DNA of 64,000 nucleotides from Trichobilharzia szidati (GCA_944472155.2 OX235277.1:25244804-25308803), one strand, 5' to 3'; shown: positions 1-10,890, counted from the stretch's first letter. Translations and numbers: made by a program. Notes: generated from the sequence alone by a model not told the origin.

Positions 1-324
1 CGCGTAGCATTGAATGATTGTAACCTTCTTTCCTTTTGAGTTGAACCTGGCTGTCATTATCCTGGAGGAGATTGGTTCCCACTGCATGAGAGCCTTAGCC
101 GCTGTTGGTGACATCATGATGGCTACTCCCTCGGTGTGCTCGTGATCGTCCTCTGGGTGACCGGAGTAGATTATTGTCTCTCCAGTTGGTAGTTGGCACC
201 TTCCGCATCCGTTCCATCTGCTCTCGCAGATTCCCAACACTTCTATTTTATATCTCCTCATTTCTGCGGCTACCTGAGCAGCCTTTCCAGTTTCGTACAT
301 TGTACGAATATTCCACGTCCCCAT
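1..324 (-). CDS. RTE-clade retrotransposon endonuclease, N-terminal part (cut by window edge)
   Basis: Read on the minus strand from the ATG at 324 this is open to the window edge (108 codons). It begins with MGTWNIRTMYETG and soon has the block ICESRW, the usual first catalytic Asn and the Glu of the APE-like endonuclease of RTE-type non-LTR retrotransposons. The endonuclease nicks chromosomal DNA to prime reverse transcription. The frame also stays open upstream of this ATG to about 428, so the true start may be earlier. The rest of the endonuclease and the reverse transcriptase would lie to the left of the window. No stop or frameshift is visible, so this copy is younger than the other RTE pieces here. 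Assignment to an SR2-like schistosome family is inference. Confidence 0.8.
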   Translation of the reverse strand, partial: MGTWNIRTMYETGKAAQVAAEMRRYKIEVLGICESRWNGCGRCQLPTGETIIYSGHPEDDHEHTEGVAIMMSPTAAKALMQWEPISSRIMTARFNSKGKKVTIIQCYA

Positions 325-598
325 CCTTATTTTTGCTTTCATCGAAAGAAGGCACATCGGCTGACTGGCTTCCCGAAGGCTTTCACCAGCCTGCGTCATT
401 TCACTTCCCCGATTCCAGCGAAAAATAAGGTTATTGTTTGTATTTTTAGAATTTTGAATATATTTGTGCGTTGAAGTTTTAGTAGCAATTTGGTTAAGTT
501 TTGGGAGTGGAGTTGCTAGCACCACGCCCCAACCCTCCCTCTTTATCCGGGCTTGGGACCGGCTAGAATACTAGTGACCTAGTAATCTAGGCGAGGTT
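325..598 (-). other. Probable 5' leader of the RTE element
   Basis: This lies directly upstream (minus sense) of the endonuclease frame. The part nearest the ATG (325-428) is open in frame. The rest (about 480-575) is a GC-richer stretch that reads as an untranslated leader. It ends where the long repeat at 599 begins, so the element's 5' boundary is probably about 575-598. Confidence 0.4.
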
Positions 599-1828
599 CC
601 CTCACTATTTAAGTCAACTTGATTAGCTGGAGGCTAGCCATCAAGCACCCATACTATTTATCACGCCATCGTGTTACATTCGTTAGTTCATGCACGATCC
701 CTAGCTAGTTAGGTAGGACAATCCGGTCCCGAAATATACTTCGTGATTTGGACAGTCGATTTGGTGTTTTTCTTTATCTTTCGTCTACGTGGAATGAATA
801 CTATGGAAGTTATGGGTAATAGATCTTGCGTTAGTGTACTTCGTACTATCCGTGAACGTCAACAGCCTCACGTTCAGCCTCTGAAACTCCTTTAAATTTG
901 ACCATAATATCGAAATACAAAGTGTTGCATTTCTGGTTCATTTGTATTTCCGCAGGCTTTCCAGTAGATTAAAGAGGATCTAGAGCTCTGTTTACGGGAG
1001 TATATTATTCAGCCTTCCCCCCTTCCTTCTTGCATCCTCTCAGTGAAGTCATAACCTCAACTCCACATTCCACTATTCTCCTAACTAACTGCCAGCTGGT
1101 TAACTCTGTGTACTCCACAGAATACGTCAACTGGAAGTTGAACCCCAGACCGTGTGCATAGCTGGCCAGCATTCCACCATTGGACGACTACTGTTGCGAC
1201 ATATTTTAATTGCCACTCATCATTGTCAACAAACTTTTCTCCAGTCTGCCAGTAATTGTGTATTTTCATTGCATAAACTATCGAAAATATTTCTGTAAAA
1301 TGCGTGAATAAATACAGTTGTAAAGTTGGAGTGAATGAAATAACAGTAAAGTGTAGTTTTTGGTGCATCAAGTCTTTCCAATTATTCTGCCGCGTTAAAT
1401 CGTACCAGCCACCACTTTTACCCGGAAAATAACCCACCAAAATGGCCTTGAAGCATCCAATCACACCATTCGTCATAAATGCTATGCTTGTATTGAGTTA
1501 GTGGAGTGCCCTTTATCTGGATTTACTAGTTTTGTTTAGATATAGTATTATCTGTTGCGCCTAACTGAGGAACTTCATTATAGTATCAAAGGAGGACTGA
1601 GACTATCTATCTTTGTGGGAATAAGGTTTTGAAATATTTTTCAGTGTACTGCAGTTCCTTCGGTGAGTGGATGGAATTTCCGAGGTGGGATCGGTATCTC
1701 CACGCTTGACCTTCCCTCTGTCCTGTGGCTAATATACTAGAGATTTAGTAAACTGATGTAAAATACAAGTGGAAATCTCTGAAAGTGATGTCGAAGGAAA
1801 CCTGTATAATCACATTCGGAAGGAAGAA
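599..1828. repeat. Unknown 1.23-kb dispersed repeat, copy 1
   Basis: Nearly the whole interval is repeated in the same orientation at 6153-7386 with scattered substitutions and small indels. Similarity starts at CCCTCACTATTTAAG and ends just after GAAGGAAACCTGT. Neither end has obvious terminal repeats, a TG..CA pair or a poly-A/microsatellite tail. A minus-strand reading frame at 1081-1476 (131 codons) has no family I recognise and is broken differently in copy 2. Flanking sequences of the two copies differ, so this is a mobile or dispersed repeat rather than a larger segmental duplication. Confidence 0.75.
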
Positions 1829-2441
1829 ATTTAACCTTCTTTTATGTGATTTCCTACTTACGGATTAGTGAATCATATCTGTGTGTGTTTGCATGTGTCC
1901 GTTGACAGCTGATTCACGTGAATATAAGGCCGCCTAAAGTTCTCTAGCGTTTTCGGTATTTCCCCTCTCCCAATCGAATAGGTATCCACGGTTGTCAGCT
2001 CCAGATCGAAATTCTACAAAGTAATTCATTGATTTCATGCACTTATTCCACTTTATGAATTTGAATAAAGCATGAACACTGGCTGGTGCAGAAAAAGACG
2101 ATACCATTACCCCCAACTCGTTGGCTTCTCACCAGCACCGTACAGGTTAGAGAAATCATTGAGTTTGTGTACAGAATGCCTTTCAGTTATTTGCAGATGT
2201 TACTTACAAAATGATAGTTGGCGGGAAATTGCAATTGTAATAAACACTCGCGAGAAATAGTATTCAGATGACTGTGGTGATTGACAACTTCTATCACTGT
2301 ACTGTTTAGATACTTACTGTTATTTGTTAATATTTATTATATGAATTGCAAGAAAATTCCGCCAAACACAAATTCCTAAATTCATCCCTCTCTCTGTGTT
2401 GTTAGTTCATTTCCTGTAATTCGGTCATTGCGAAATACTAT
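1829..2441. other. No feature recognised
   Basis: AT-rich sequence with only short accidental frames. I see no repeat shared with the rest of the window and no convincing splice signals. Confidence 0.5.
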
Positions 2442-2685
2442 TGTAACAACAGAAGAAAAAGGCCAGGCAACAGAACGTTTATTACGGAAAATCAACACAA
2501 ATTCATAGATTTTGACGTACATTATTGTAGGTTAATATTAGTAGAAAATACAGTCTGTTGATTGGTTGTTTCTCACACAAAGTTAACCTTGCATCTCTTG
2601 TGGCTGTGTCAGTTCTGTATCCGCCTGTCCATCTTGACCTTGACCTCAATTACTTTCAACCAATTTGGCTGGCAACCATCTCTCA
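2442..2685 (-). repeat. Partial solo LTR, interrupted at one end by an RTE fragment
   Basis: It starts TGTAACAACAG and matches, in reverse orientation, the solo LTRs at 24834-25179, 38257-38609 and 39533-39876, with an internal deletion. It ends at TCTCTCA, a few bases short of the expected LTR end, where the ATT-rich tail of the next RTE fragment starts. This suggests the RTE inserted into, or truncated, the LTR. Confidence 0.6.
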
Positions 2686-3678
2686 TTATTATTATTGTTC
2701 CCTTGGGTTCCTAGTGGAACATAGGGCTTCAACTGCACGTCTCCACTTGTTTCTGTCTTCTACTGTACTTTGCACCTGCATCCATGTTAGCCCATACTGT
2801 TTCAGCTCCTCTTCACACGATCTCCTCCATGTCACCCTTGGACGTCCCACTCGCCGCTTCCCTTTCGACTTCCACTCTGACGTACGATGTCACCCAGCGG
2901 CCTCCTCAGCGAGTGTCCAATCCATCTCCAAATTCTCCTGCATATTTATTGGGCGACTGGTTCTTGTTTTGTCTGTTCCCACAGTTTCTTGTTTGTGATT
3001 CTTTCCGACCATATAGAACGAAGACAGCTGTTGGAAATATTCTTTGTGACCCGTCAAGTTTCTGATCCGTACGTATAAAAGAACTGACCTGACAGTTGTA
3101 TTGAAAATCCGAATTTTGTTGTTGATGTTGAGTGACGAAGATTTCCAGATTGGTTTCAGGTTGATGAATGTGTTTCTCGCCTTCCGGATTCTCGATTTGA
3201 CATCCTCGTTCGTTCCTCCTGTAGTTGAGACAATGCTCCCTAGATAAGTGAATGAAGTAACCTCTCTCAAATCTCTCCCGTTGATGGTGATTGGCGTTGG
3301 ATGTTGCTGCTGCTGTTGTTAGTGTTATTGGTTGGTTGGTTATTTTCATAACCTCCGTCTTGTCTATGTTCACCTGGAGTCCTGTCTTTGCTGCTTCTTC
3401 GACCAGTTTGTCGGTTTTCGCTTGTAAGTCTTGAATTTTGTGTGACATGAAACATAAATCATCCACGCGCGAAATCCATGTCTTCTACGTTCTTCACGTC
3501 GGTCCAGGATATCCCTGTCTCCTCGTTTCCCACTGTCTGACGCATAATCCAGTCCACCACAATTCGGAATATCATTTGTGATAATAAGCACCCTTGTCTG
3601 ACTCCTGTGTTTACTCCAAACGCTTCGCTGAGTTTTCCGTTGTGTATCACTTGACATGTGCCGTTGTCGTACAGTTGT
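2686..3678 (-). pseudogene. RTE-clade retrotransposon, 3' half (RT C-terminus and 3' UTR)
   Basis: On the minus strand the order is an RT block with TGVRQGCLLS (box B) and DWIMR, a degraded catalytic box (MDFAR then DDLCFMSH instead of FADD), a region with SFTYLGSIVS and KARNTFINL typical of the RTE RT C-terminus, and a 3' UTR ending in (ATT)n at 2686-2700. Three shifted frames are needed to read it, so it is dead. It is 5'-truncated near 3678. It lies head-to-head with the RTE fragment at 3757-4550 with only about 80 bp between them. Confidence 0.8.
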
Positions 3679-3756
3679 TAACCATCTCTCACCACACTAA
3701 TATTACAAATAATCATAATGACTTATACTCAGAAGGTTACAGGTAGAATAAAAATA

Positions 3757-4550
3757 AATGTTTGCTTAAAATGCCTTCACACAAACTGGAAGATAGGCAA
3801 GCGAAAAGCAACAAGTCGGCAGAAAAGGCGAGCATCAAAGATAAGACTTCAGGTGAACATAGAGAAAACAGAGGTAATGAAGATTCCTGGACAATAACAA
3901 CAACAACAGACAACGATCAGCATAAATGGAAGGAACCTGAAAGAAACAACCATTTTTACCTACCCACCTGGGAAGCGTCGTTTCAACTACAGGCGCACGG
4001 AACTGACGAGGATATCAAAGCAAGGATCGGAAAAGCAAGACAAGCTTTCACTACTCTCAAGTTTGTGTGGAGGTCAACAGCATTAGGCGTCAAAAATAAG
4101 ATCCGGATTTTCAACTCCAATGTGAAGTCAGTATTACCTACCATACGGATCAGAGACTTGCACTGCGCGTCATAAAAAGCATCTCAAACAAACTACAGAC
4201 CTTCATTAACAGTTGTCTTCGCTCAATACTACTCAAGATCAGATGGCCGGCCAGAAAAGATCAGCAACAGAGATCTCTGGCAATGAGCGAACCAACACAG
4301 CAGGAACCGATTGTGAAACGAATAGGCAGGAAGAAATGGAGATGGATTGGCCATACTCTGAGAAGCCCTCGAGTGGAACCCGAAAGGGAAGCGGCGAGTT
4401 GGTCGTCAGTGCAAGGGTGACTTGGAGGAGGTCATGTGAAGAAGGGATGAAAACGTGTGGGCAGACTTGGAGCCAGAGGACCGAACGCAATGGAGACGCA
4501 CGGCTGAAGTCCTATGTCCTCTAGGAATTGAAGGAAACAATAATAATAAT
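3757..4550 (+). pseudogene. RTE-clade retrotransposon, 3' end
   Basis: The reading frame at 3762-4175 carries TDEDIKARIGKARQAF and KNKIRIFNSNVKSV, the same RT C-terminal blocks as the neighbouring minus-strand fragment. It is followed by a second shifted frame (4213-4524) and a 3' UTR ending in TAATAATAATAAT near 4550. The catalytic core is missing and frames are broken. Confidence 0.8.
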
Positions 4551-4600
4551 AATCAAATGGCAAAGGAGTTAAGTAATAAAGACAAGGGGTGTGCAAGACG

Positions 4601-5036
4601 ATGAGTAACTAACAAATTGACTGGCACTTTTGTTGATCCAATTCAAATCACAGAAACAAGAGACAAGTAGAATAGCGGTTTATCAAAGGAAGAGAAGAGT
4701 TTACAGCCAATAATTATTCAACTGAATGAAGAAGAGAATCAAGGCATCCAGTTGTCAGCGCAAGGAGAGACTGATAACTGTGTCTTTCTGAACACAGAAA
4801 TCGGGTTTCAAGAGTTTGATAGTGATTGCTCCAGCAAACATGAGGAGAATTGCACTATATTGTCTATAGATAATTTGGAAGGATTTCATAACGTCCATAT
4901 CATGGTGTGTGTATCGACAAGATATCTGGGAATGTCACTATTGTAGGCATTTGTTCGCCTGAGACGTGGGCTATCCGGTACATGTTGAGAGCATCGGAGA
5001 TGTGCTCTTCTTTCTGTTCTCCACATGGATTGATTA
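4601..5036 (-). pseudogene. Penelope-like element (family A), GIY-YIG endonuclease C-terminal fragment
   Basis: This matches base by base, with many substitutions, the minus-strand PLE fragments at 15290-15738 and 29290-29640. The best preserved of those encodes ATARHLLDTGHQVDVAKSF, a C-terminal block of the PLE endonuclease. In this copy the frame is interrupted. PLEs encode a reverse transcriptase joined to a GIY-YIG nuclease and insert by target-primed reverse transcription. Confidence 0.65.
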
Positions 5037-6152
5037 TTTGCCTAACTTACTAGTTTCGAACAGTTTCTGGTATTCTTTCACCTGTAACACACTGATTATC
5101 TGAGTTCGGTACTTGCTTGTGTATTATTTGAATCTATCCTTTCAAACTTTACACCATGTCACGTTATATTGTCTTTATTTTCCTACTAACCTTGTTTCTC
5201 CTGTTCACCTCATGTCAGTGTCAGTGAACAGTGAATAGTTTGTTGGTTCGAATTGGCCTGCATATTGGTGGGAGACAAGCAGGCTGTCATCTTCATTTAA
5301 GTAGCAAGTAGTACTTTAAAGAAGAAAAGACCGAGGAGGCTGAAAGGAATGTTTATTTGGTGAAACATATTGTACATAGGTAAATTAGGTATACCATATT
5401 TTCAAACTGCCATTTGTACATCATTTACCACATCCTTGACGAATTCGTCGAATATCGTTACATTCGATAGCTTCTTGGATTCTGCATCATATGGCAACAT
5501 TCTTCTCATGGTTCTCTTCTTCGATTGCTCTTTCCAGTGTGCAAAACATATTATCACTTTTCTGAATACGCTTCTGATATACTACTTATATCGGTTTATA
5601 AGTAGCACTCATTACAGTACAGCTTTACGAAGTCAGTGGTTTCGATGCACTGATATCAATCAGCAATACATTACCATCAGCCTGATATTAAGTCTGATAA
5701 AATACAATGCAGATAAGTTTAAAATCAGGCAATATGTTTTGAATTTCAATAAGGAGTGTCATCTATCAGTTTTCAAACGGCGTCACTTCTAAGATTATAG
5801 GCTGAAGTTGTTTTTGAATTTTCAGTGAGATAAGCTTATGTGGAGTCAGTGTCAGTGAAATTGTTAACAACAAATCCAGATTGTGAATTCTTAGGCGTCA
5901 ATGGAAGTTGTTTATTCTCTTTTACACATTTGTTTGCGACAGATGTCTTTGGTTGATACATTTGTGCTTATAGGACGCTGAGGAGAAATAATGTTTATGA
6001 GTGAGAATTAAGCTTCATTGGGGCTGTAAGAATGATACCTAGGGAAGATCTTGTGGACATTGGCCGTCTTAGATACGCCGTATACTTCGTGGTGGTAGGT
6101 AATTCCCCAGAGTTATTAGTCACAGCATTCCTCACTGAACATTGGATGCTGA
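5037..6152. other. Unassigned stretch with one unplaced frame
   Basis: A 140-codon plus-strand frame lies at 5370-5792, but its start context is poor and its composition (rich in Ile, Ser, Thr, Tyr) looks like an AT-rich accidental frame. I recognise no domain in it. No similarity to the repeat families elsewhere in the window was noticed. Confidence 0.4.
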
Positions 6153-7386
6153 CCCTCACTATTTAAGTCAACTTGATTAGCTGGAGGCTAGCCATTAAGC
6201 ATCCATACTATTTATCACGCCATCGTGTTACTTTCTTCCCTTCATGCACGATCCCCAGCTAGTTAGGTAGGACAATCCGGTCCCGAAATATACTTCGTGA
6301 TTTGGACAGTCGATTTGGTGTTTTTGTTTGTCTTTCGTCTACGGGGAATGAATACTATAGAGGTTGTGGTAATAGATCTTGCGTTAGTGTACTTCGTACT
6401 ATCCCTGAACGTCAACAGCCTCACGTTCAGGCTCTGAAACTCCTTTAAATTTGACCATAATGGCAAAATACAAAGTGTTACATTTCTGGTTCATTTGTAT
6501 TTCCGCAGGCTTTCCAGTAGATTAAAGAGGATCTAGAGCTCTGTTTACGGGAGTATATTATTCAGCCTTCCCCCCTTCCTTCTTGCATCCTCTCAGTGAA
6601 GTCATAACCTCAACTCCACATTCCACTATTCTCCTAACTAACTGCCAGCTGGTTAACTCTGTGTACTTCACAGAATACGTCAACTGGAAGTTGAACCTCA
6701 GACCGTATGCATATTTGGCCAGCATTCTACCACTGGACGACTGTTGCGACATATTTTGGTTGCCACTCATCAATGTTAACAACCTTTTCTCCAGTCTGCC
6801 AGTAATTGTGTGTTTTCATTGCATAAACTATCAAAAATATTTCTTTAAAATGCGTGAATAAATACAATTGTAAAGTTGGAGTGAATGAAAGAACATTAAA
6901 GTGTAGTTTTTGGTGCATCAAGTCTTTCCAATTATTCTGCCGCGTTAAATCGTACCAGCCACCACTTTTACCCGGAAAATAACCCACCAAAATAGCCTTG
7001 AAGCATCCAATCACACCATTCGTCATAAATGCTATGCTTTCATTGAGTTAGTGGAGTGCCCTTTATCTGGATTTATTAGTTTTGTTTAGATATAGTATTA
7101 TCTGTTGCGCCTAACTGAGGAACTTCATTACAGTATCAAAGGAGGACTGAGACCATCTATCTTTGTGAGAATAAGGTTTTTTTATTTTTAATGTTTTTCT
7201 GTGCACTGCAGTGTCTTCAGCGAGTGGATTGAATTTCCGAGGTGGGATCGGTATCTCTACGTTTGACTTTCCCTCTTTCCTGTCGCTAATAAACTAGAGA
7301 TTCAGTAAACTGGTGTGAAATAAAACTGGAAATCTCTGAAAGTGATTTTGAAGGAAACCTGTGAAGTCATTTTAGGACGGAAGAAG
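6153..7386. repeat. Unknown 1.23-kb dispersed repeat, copy 2
   Basis: Direct copy of 599-1828. Differences include a run of T near 7180 and several substitutions. The minus-strand frames (6558-6782, 6727-7026) are broken relative to copy 1, which argues that the protein reading frame is not under constraint. Only about 200 bp separates it from the repeat that hosts the CR1 element. Confidence 0.75.
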
Positions 7387-7589
7387 AGACAACACAAAGA
7401 ATGACTTTCTACGGACACCTGGAAGCTCTTAGAAGAGAGGAGAATTATTGAAACAAACGATGAAGCAGTGCAAAGATGGACGACCAGTGAAGATGTGTCC
7501 TAGGAGAAGCCAAATACAATCCTACGGCCCAATGGGAACTGAAGCAAAACAGGCCGCAATTAATAGGGACCTTAGATCACTATATCAAA

Positions 7590-7649
7590 TCATGATTGAA
7601 GGCAATCGGCCATAAGAAGCCTTGGACCACCTAGGTTTCCTGCTAGTTG
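7590..7649 (+). repeat. Left part of SINE-like repeat split by the CR1 insertion
   Basis: The block GGCCATAAGAAGCC ... TGCTAGTTG matches the repeat at 34215-34270 and, inverted, 10495-10545. Its continuation resumes at 10293 with GCACTCACTC, showing that the CR1 element interrupts one repeat unit. Confidence 0.65.
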
Positions 7650-9992
7650 CATTTGTCAAAATATAACTACATATACATCTCGAACATTTATATTGCGCCT
7701 GGATGCAATTCCACTGAATTGTCTTTATTTGCTGATGAATTTACCTCCTTTGCTGCCACCTCCTTCGGAAATTCTTTGTCTATAGTTACTGGAGATCTCA
7801 ATTCTAGTGATCACAGTTTCCTTATTTCACTTGGTCATGATAACATTGTCAACTTCCCAACTCGAATGGATAATATTCTAGATCTTGTGTTCACAAATGA
7901 CATTGGAATATTTGAAGCTCGGAAAAGAGCCCCACTACTTAACTCTGATCACTGCATCATAAGAGTATTGCCCAAGGTATATGGAAAGCTGCACAAAAGG
8001 GTCTTCTCCCACCTTGGAAAGAAAACACAACACAGATGTTATTCACATGACAACATACAGAATCTAAGGACAATGTTAAAAGACACAAACTGGGACCTGT
8101 TTACTGAACAAGCTCTTGACAACACAATTAGTAACATGACACATTATCTCAATTTCTGTCTTGATGTTTATTGTCCTAAAGAGACAATCTTCTTAAAGTT
8201 CGACCGTTTCGCCTCTTCTCAACTCAAAAAGCTTCGCCGTGAAAAAGAGAGGTTGTACAAAATGAGAAATAAATCTGGCGTTAAGAGAATGAACACTTTA
8301 ATTAAAGCCAAATTACAAAGACTAAATGCTCTCTACAACCAGAAGTTTCTTTCATGTAAATCCTCATCTAATATGTGGAAGCTATTAAAGGAAATCACAG
8401 GTGGTAAGCAAATAATGAATGATACTTCCGTTGATGTTGATATGCTTAATAAATCCCTCATATGTATCCCTGCAGATGTTATGATTCCCAAATCTAATAG
8501 TATAAATAATGACTGCTTCTCATGTTTTAACACGAATGATGTCCTCAAGTGTCTTCAATCTCTCAAACCTACCCAGTCCCTTGGTCCTGATGGAGTTCCT
8601 GCTGTTATCCTTAAGAAGTGTGCTGACATCTTATGTTACCCATTAACCGACATTTTCAATGAATCTTTTTCCAAAAGTATTATTCCTGACTCATGGAAAA
8701 ATATCAAGGTTGTTCCAGTGCCCAAATCAACAAGTGGACCTACTGTCAAGTTTAGACCCATTGCTATTACCTCACCTTCTTTAAAAGTTATGGAAAGACT
8801 CATTTTACTTAATCTTGAACCCTCTTTAAAGCCTTTCAATGACCCCAATCAGTTTGCCTATAAACATAGTAGGTGTACCTTAGATGCCGCTGTAGTTCTA
8901 TATCATAATATAGTCTCTAGTTTAGATAGAGGAGCCAAATATGTTCAGTGTGCCTTCCTTGATTACACATCTGCATTTGACTCTGTACCTAGGTCTCTCT
9001 TGTTAAGTAAGCTTGCTGCAACACAGAGTGAGAGCTGGATAAATAAGTGGTTGTATTCCTACTTTTCTGATAGGAAGCAGTACACTGTCTACAATGGAAA
9101 GTCCTCCACTACCTCACTTACTTTAGCTGGTGTTCCTCAAGGTGCTGTTCTTTCTCCTTTTCTGTTTTCTTTTTTCTTACATGACTTGCCCCATTCTGAT
9201 GTAGCCACTTTTGTCAAGTATGCTGATGACCTCTCTGTCTCCATGCCTGTCAACTCTCAGTCAGACTGTTCCATATTAAATAGCTTTCTCTCGGAAATTA
9301 GTCAGTGGTCCTCTTCAAACGGTCTTAAGCTGAATCCGTCTAAATGTCAGGTAGTAAATTTTACTTACAGACGAAAAAGTGACCTTCAACAACTAGCTAG
9401 CTCACATGGTCCCACTATCATTGACGGCATAGAGGTTGAAACTACATCTAATGTCAAGTACCTTGGACTGAGTATTTCCTCCGATCTTTCCTGGTCCTCT
9501 CACATCTTGCTAGTGACTAGAAAGATGTTTCGCTTAACATTCTACGTTAGGAAGTTTAGGCAGTCTGGTATAAAGCAGTCTTTGCTTTCTCAGTTTGTCA
9601 ACTCTTGTATTCTAGCAATCCCTCTTTACTGCTTCCCATTAATCTTCCCTAGACTACTTAAGAAAGACTTTGCTTCGCTGCGTAGGGCACTAAAAGCTGT
9701 TAGTAGGGGAAGTGGGATTTCGTTAAACCAACTGGTTAACACAATTGTGGATAGACATATAATGTCATGTAAGAAACTAGCGAATTCTATATTGTCAGAC
9801 CCCGAACACCCTCTCCATACGCAGCTCTCTCCTTGCATTTCATCTGGTAGAACTAGAAGCAACTATAAGAGGCTATATGCCAGGACTACCAAGTATAAAA
9901 TCTTCACAATACCTTATCTGGCACAGCTGTTATGTGATGAGAAAACTGTTAGGCATGATATGATCAATTTACTGCGGCACTCTAACAAATAG
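7650..9992 (+). CDS. CR1-type endonuclease (C-terminal part)/reverse transcriptase polyprotein
   Basis: The frame is 781 codons if opened at TTG 7647, but that TTG lies in host DNA, so no true start is present. Numbering from it, the endonuclease C-terminus shows GDLN (49-52) and SDH (100-102), the usual catalytic tail of APE-like endonucleases. The RT shows box A DYTSAFD (439-445), GVPQGAVLSP, and the catalytic YADD (525-528). All expected RT core residues are present, with no stop or frameshift. The domain after the RT (about 600-781) resembles the CR1 thumb/C-terminal region. It would copy element RNA at nicked DNA in the nucleus. Without its 5' part and promoter this copy is probably not autonomous. 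Confidence 0.88.
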   Translation, partial: HLSKYNYIYISNIYIAPGCNSTELSLFADEFTSFAATSFGNSLSIVTGDLNSSDHSFLISLGHDNIVNFPTRMDNILDLVFTNDIGIFEARKRAPLLNSDHCIIRVLPKVYGKLHKRVFSHLGKKTQHRCYSHDNIQNLRTMLKDTNWDLFTEQALDNTISNMTHYLNFCLDVYCPKETIFLKFDRFASSQLKKLRREKERLYKMRNKSGVKRMNTLIKAKLQRLNALYNQKFLSCKSSSNMWKLLKEITGGKQIMNDTSVDVDMLNKSLICIPADVMIPKSNSINNDCFSCFNTNDVLKCLQSLKPTQSLGPDGVPAVILKKCADILCYPLTDIFNESFSKSIIPDSWKNIKVVPVPKSTSGPTVKFRPIAITSPSLKVMERLILLNLEPSLKPFNDPNQFAYKHSRCTLDAAVVLYHNIVSSLDRGAKYVQCAFLDYTSAFDSVPRSLLLSKLAATQSESWINKWLYSYFSDRKQYTVYNGKSSTTSLTLAGVPQGAVLSPFLFSFFLHDLPHSDVATFVKYADDLSVSMPVNSQSDCSILNSFLSEISQWSSSNGLKLNPSKCQVVNFTYRRKSDLQQLASSHGPTIIDGIEVETTSNVKYLGLSISSDLSWSSHILLVTRKMFRLTFYVRKFRQSGIKQSLLSQFVNSCILAIPLYCFPLIFPRLLKKDFASLRRALKAVSRGSGISLNQLVNTIVDRHIMSCKKLANSILSDPEHPLHTQLSPCISSGRTRSNYKRLYARTTKYKIFTIPYLAQLLCDEKTVRHDMINLLRHSNK

Positions 9993-10260
9993 TTCCCATT
10001 AACTTTTGTTCTCCTTTCTTTGTTACTATTATATTGTTGCTCATATATTGTATTACAGACTAATTTTATATATCATATCCTGTGGTGCATTGTTTAAATA
10101 TGTGAATGCAATGCTGTTCTTTTTTATTTCTTTTATTTCTTTTTTTCTTTTGTTGTTGTTGCTTTATATTTTTAAATCCTTATAAAATTTATGAGGTAAT
10201 TAGATGCAATATTGTAATGAACGCTGAAAATTGCATACCTGTACCACAAATACTGTTTGG

Positions 10261-10266
10261 AATAAA
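10261..10266 (+). terminator. AATAAA poly-A signal of the CR1 element
   Basis: AATAAA lies 269 bp after the stop codon and a few bases before the terminal (TTA)n repeat. Confidence 0.6.
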
Positions 10267-10292
10267 GCCATTATTATTATTATTATTAGTTG

Positions 10293-10560
10293 GCACTCAC
10301 TCACTAGTCAGCAAGGCGTATCTTCAACTGCCTTGACGGAACTCATGTCCCATCCGAGATTTGAACCCACTCAGTGGTAATGTCTCTGATGGCAGGTAGC
10401 ACTGGGTGAAGCGGGTTCGGATCTCCTCAGAAGGGACATGAGTTCATTCAAGGCAGTTGCAGATAAGCCTTGCTGACCAGTGATAAGAGTGTCAACTAGC
10501 ACGAAACCTAAGTCTAGTCAAGGTTTCCTGTGGCCCATTGCCTCCTACCATCTAGGTGGT
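10293..10560. repeat. Right part of the split SINE-like repeat plus an inverted second copy
   Basis: 10293-10345 continues the repeat unit from 7649. From about 10425 to 10545 the same unit runs backwards (GGACATGAGTTC, then GGCAGTTGCAG, then CAACTAGCACGAAACC). The unit includes a tRNA-like segment with a B-box-like GATTTGAACCC. Its clean copy is at 34200-34400. Confidence 0.6.
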
Positions 10561-10846
10561 TAGTTGGTTAATTGTTGACACTAAACAAGAGTCTTTCGAT
10601 GGAGTAAACAAACCAAACAATTTCTAAGAGTGTATCAATAATAATATTCTTATCAGTGGAATAATAAATTATCAGGCTTCATTTTAACACAACAGCCACA
10701 ACATTTCTGTTTACGAACAAACCAGGCTTTATTCTATTCAGATAGCTTATCTTTAATTACAGTCTTAATAAATAAAAACATATAAACTAATAATCAGAAC
10801 AATCACGTATACAGCGGAGAAAAACAAAAATGTCGATCAGCCAGGG

Positions 10847-10854
10847 TATATAAA
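10847..10854 (+). promoter_or_regulatory. TATA box of the putative micro-exon gene
   Basis: TATATAAA lies 36 bp upstream of the ATG at 10891, a spacing that allows a very short 5' UTR. No other promoter motif was identified. Confidence 0.45.
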
Positions 10855-10890
10855 CCTACATATCAAAATGTAATTCAGGAAATCGCTAAA

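Larger units (their letters stand above)
7650..10288 (+). mobile_element. CR1-clade non-LTR retrotransposon, 5'-truncated
   Basis: The element starts inside the endonuclease domain, runs through the RT and a short 3' UTR, and ends in an (ATT)n microsatellite (10271-10288) rather than poly-A, as CR1-type elements do. It is flanked by the candidate 6-bp target duplication TAGTTG (7644-7649 and 10287-10292; the right copy overlaps the tail). Both flanks belong to the same SINE-like repeat. The uninterrupted frame points to a fairly recent insertion. 5' truncation is the normal outcome of incomplete target-primed reverse transcription. Confidence 0.85.

Noticed and set aside
1081..1476. 131-codon minus-strand frame as a gene
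   Set aside because: It lies in the dispersed repeat and is broken at different points in the second copy.
2558..2998. 146-codon plus-strand frame
   Set aside because: It is the antisense of the RTE 3' UTR and RT C-terminus.
5370..5792. 140-codon frame as a gene
   Set aside because: Low-complexity AT-driven composition, no domain and no splice or promoter context.
599..7386. The two 1.23-kb repeats as LTRs of one element
   Set aside because: They lack TG..CA ends and a target duplication, and the DNA between them is a mixture of RTE, LTR and PLE fragments with no gag-pol.
7647..7649. TTG as start of the CR1 polyprotein
   Set aside because: This TTG belongs to the duplicated target site; the element begins at 7650 inside its endonuclease, so no native start exists.
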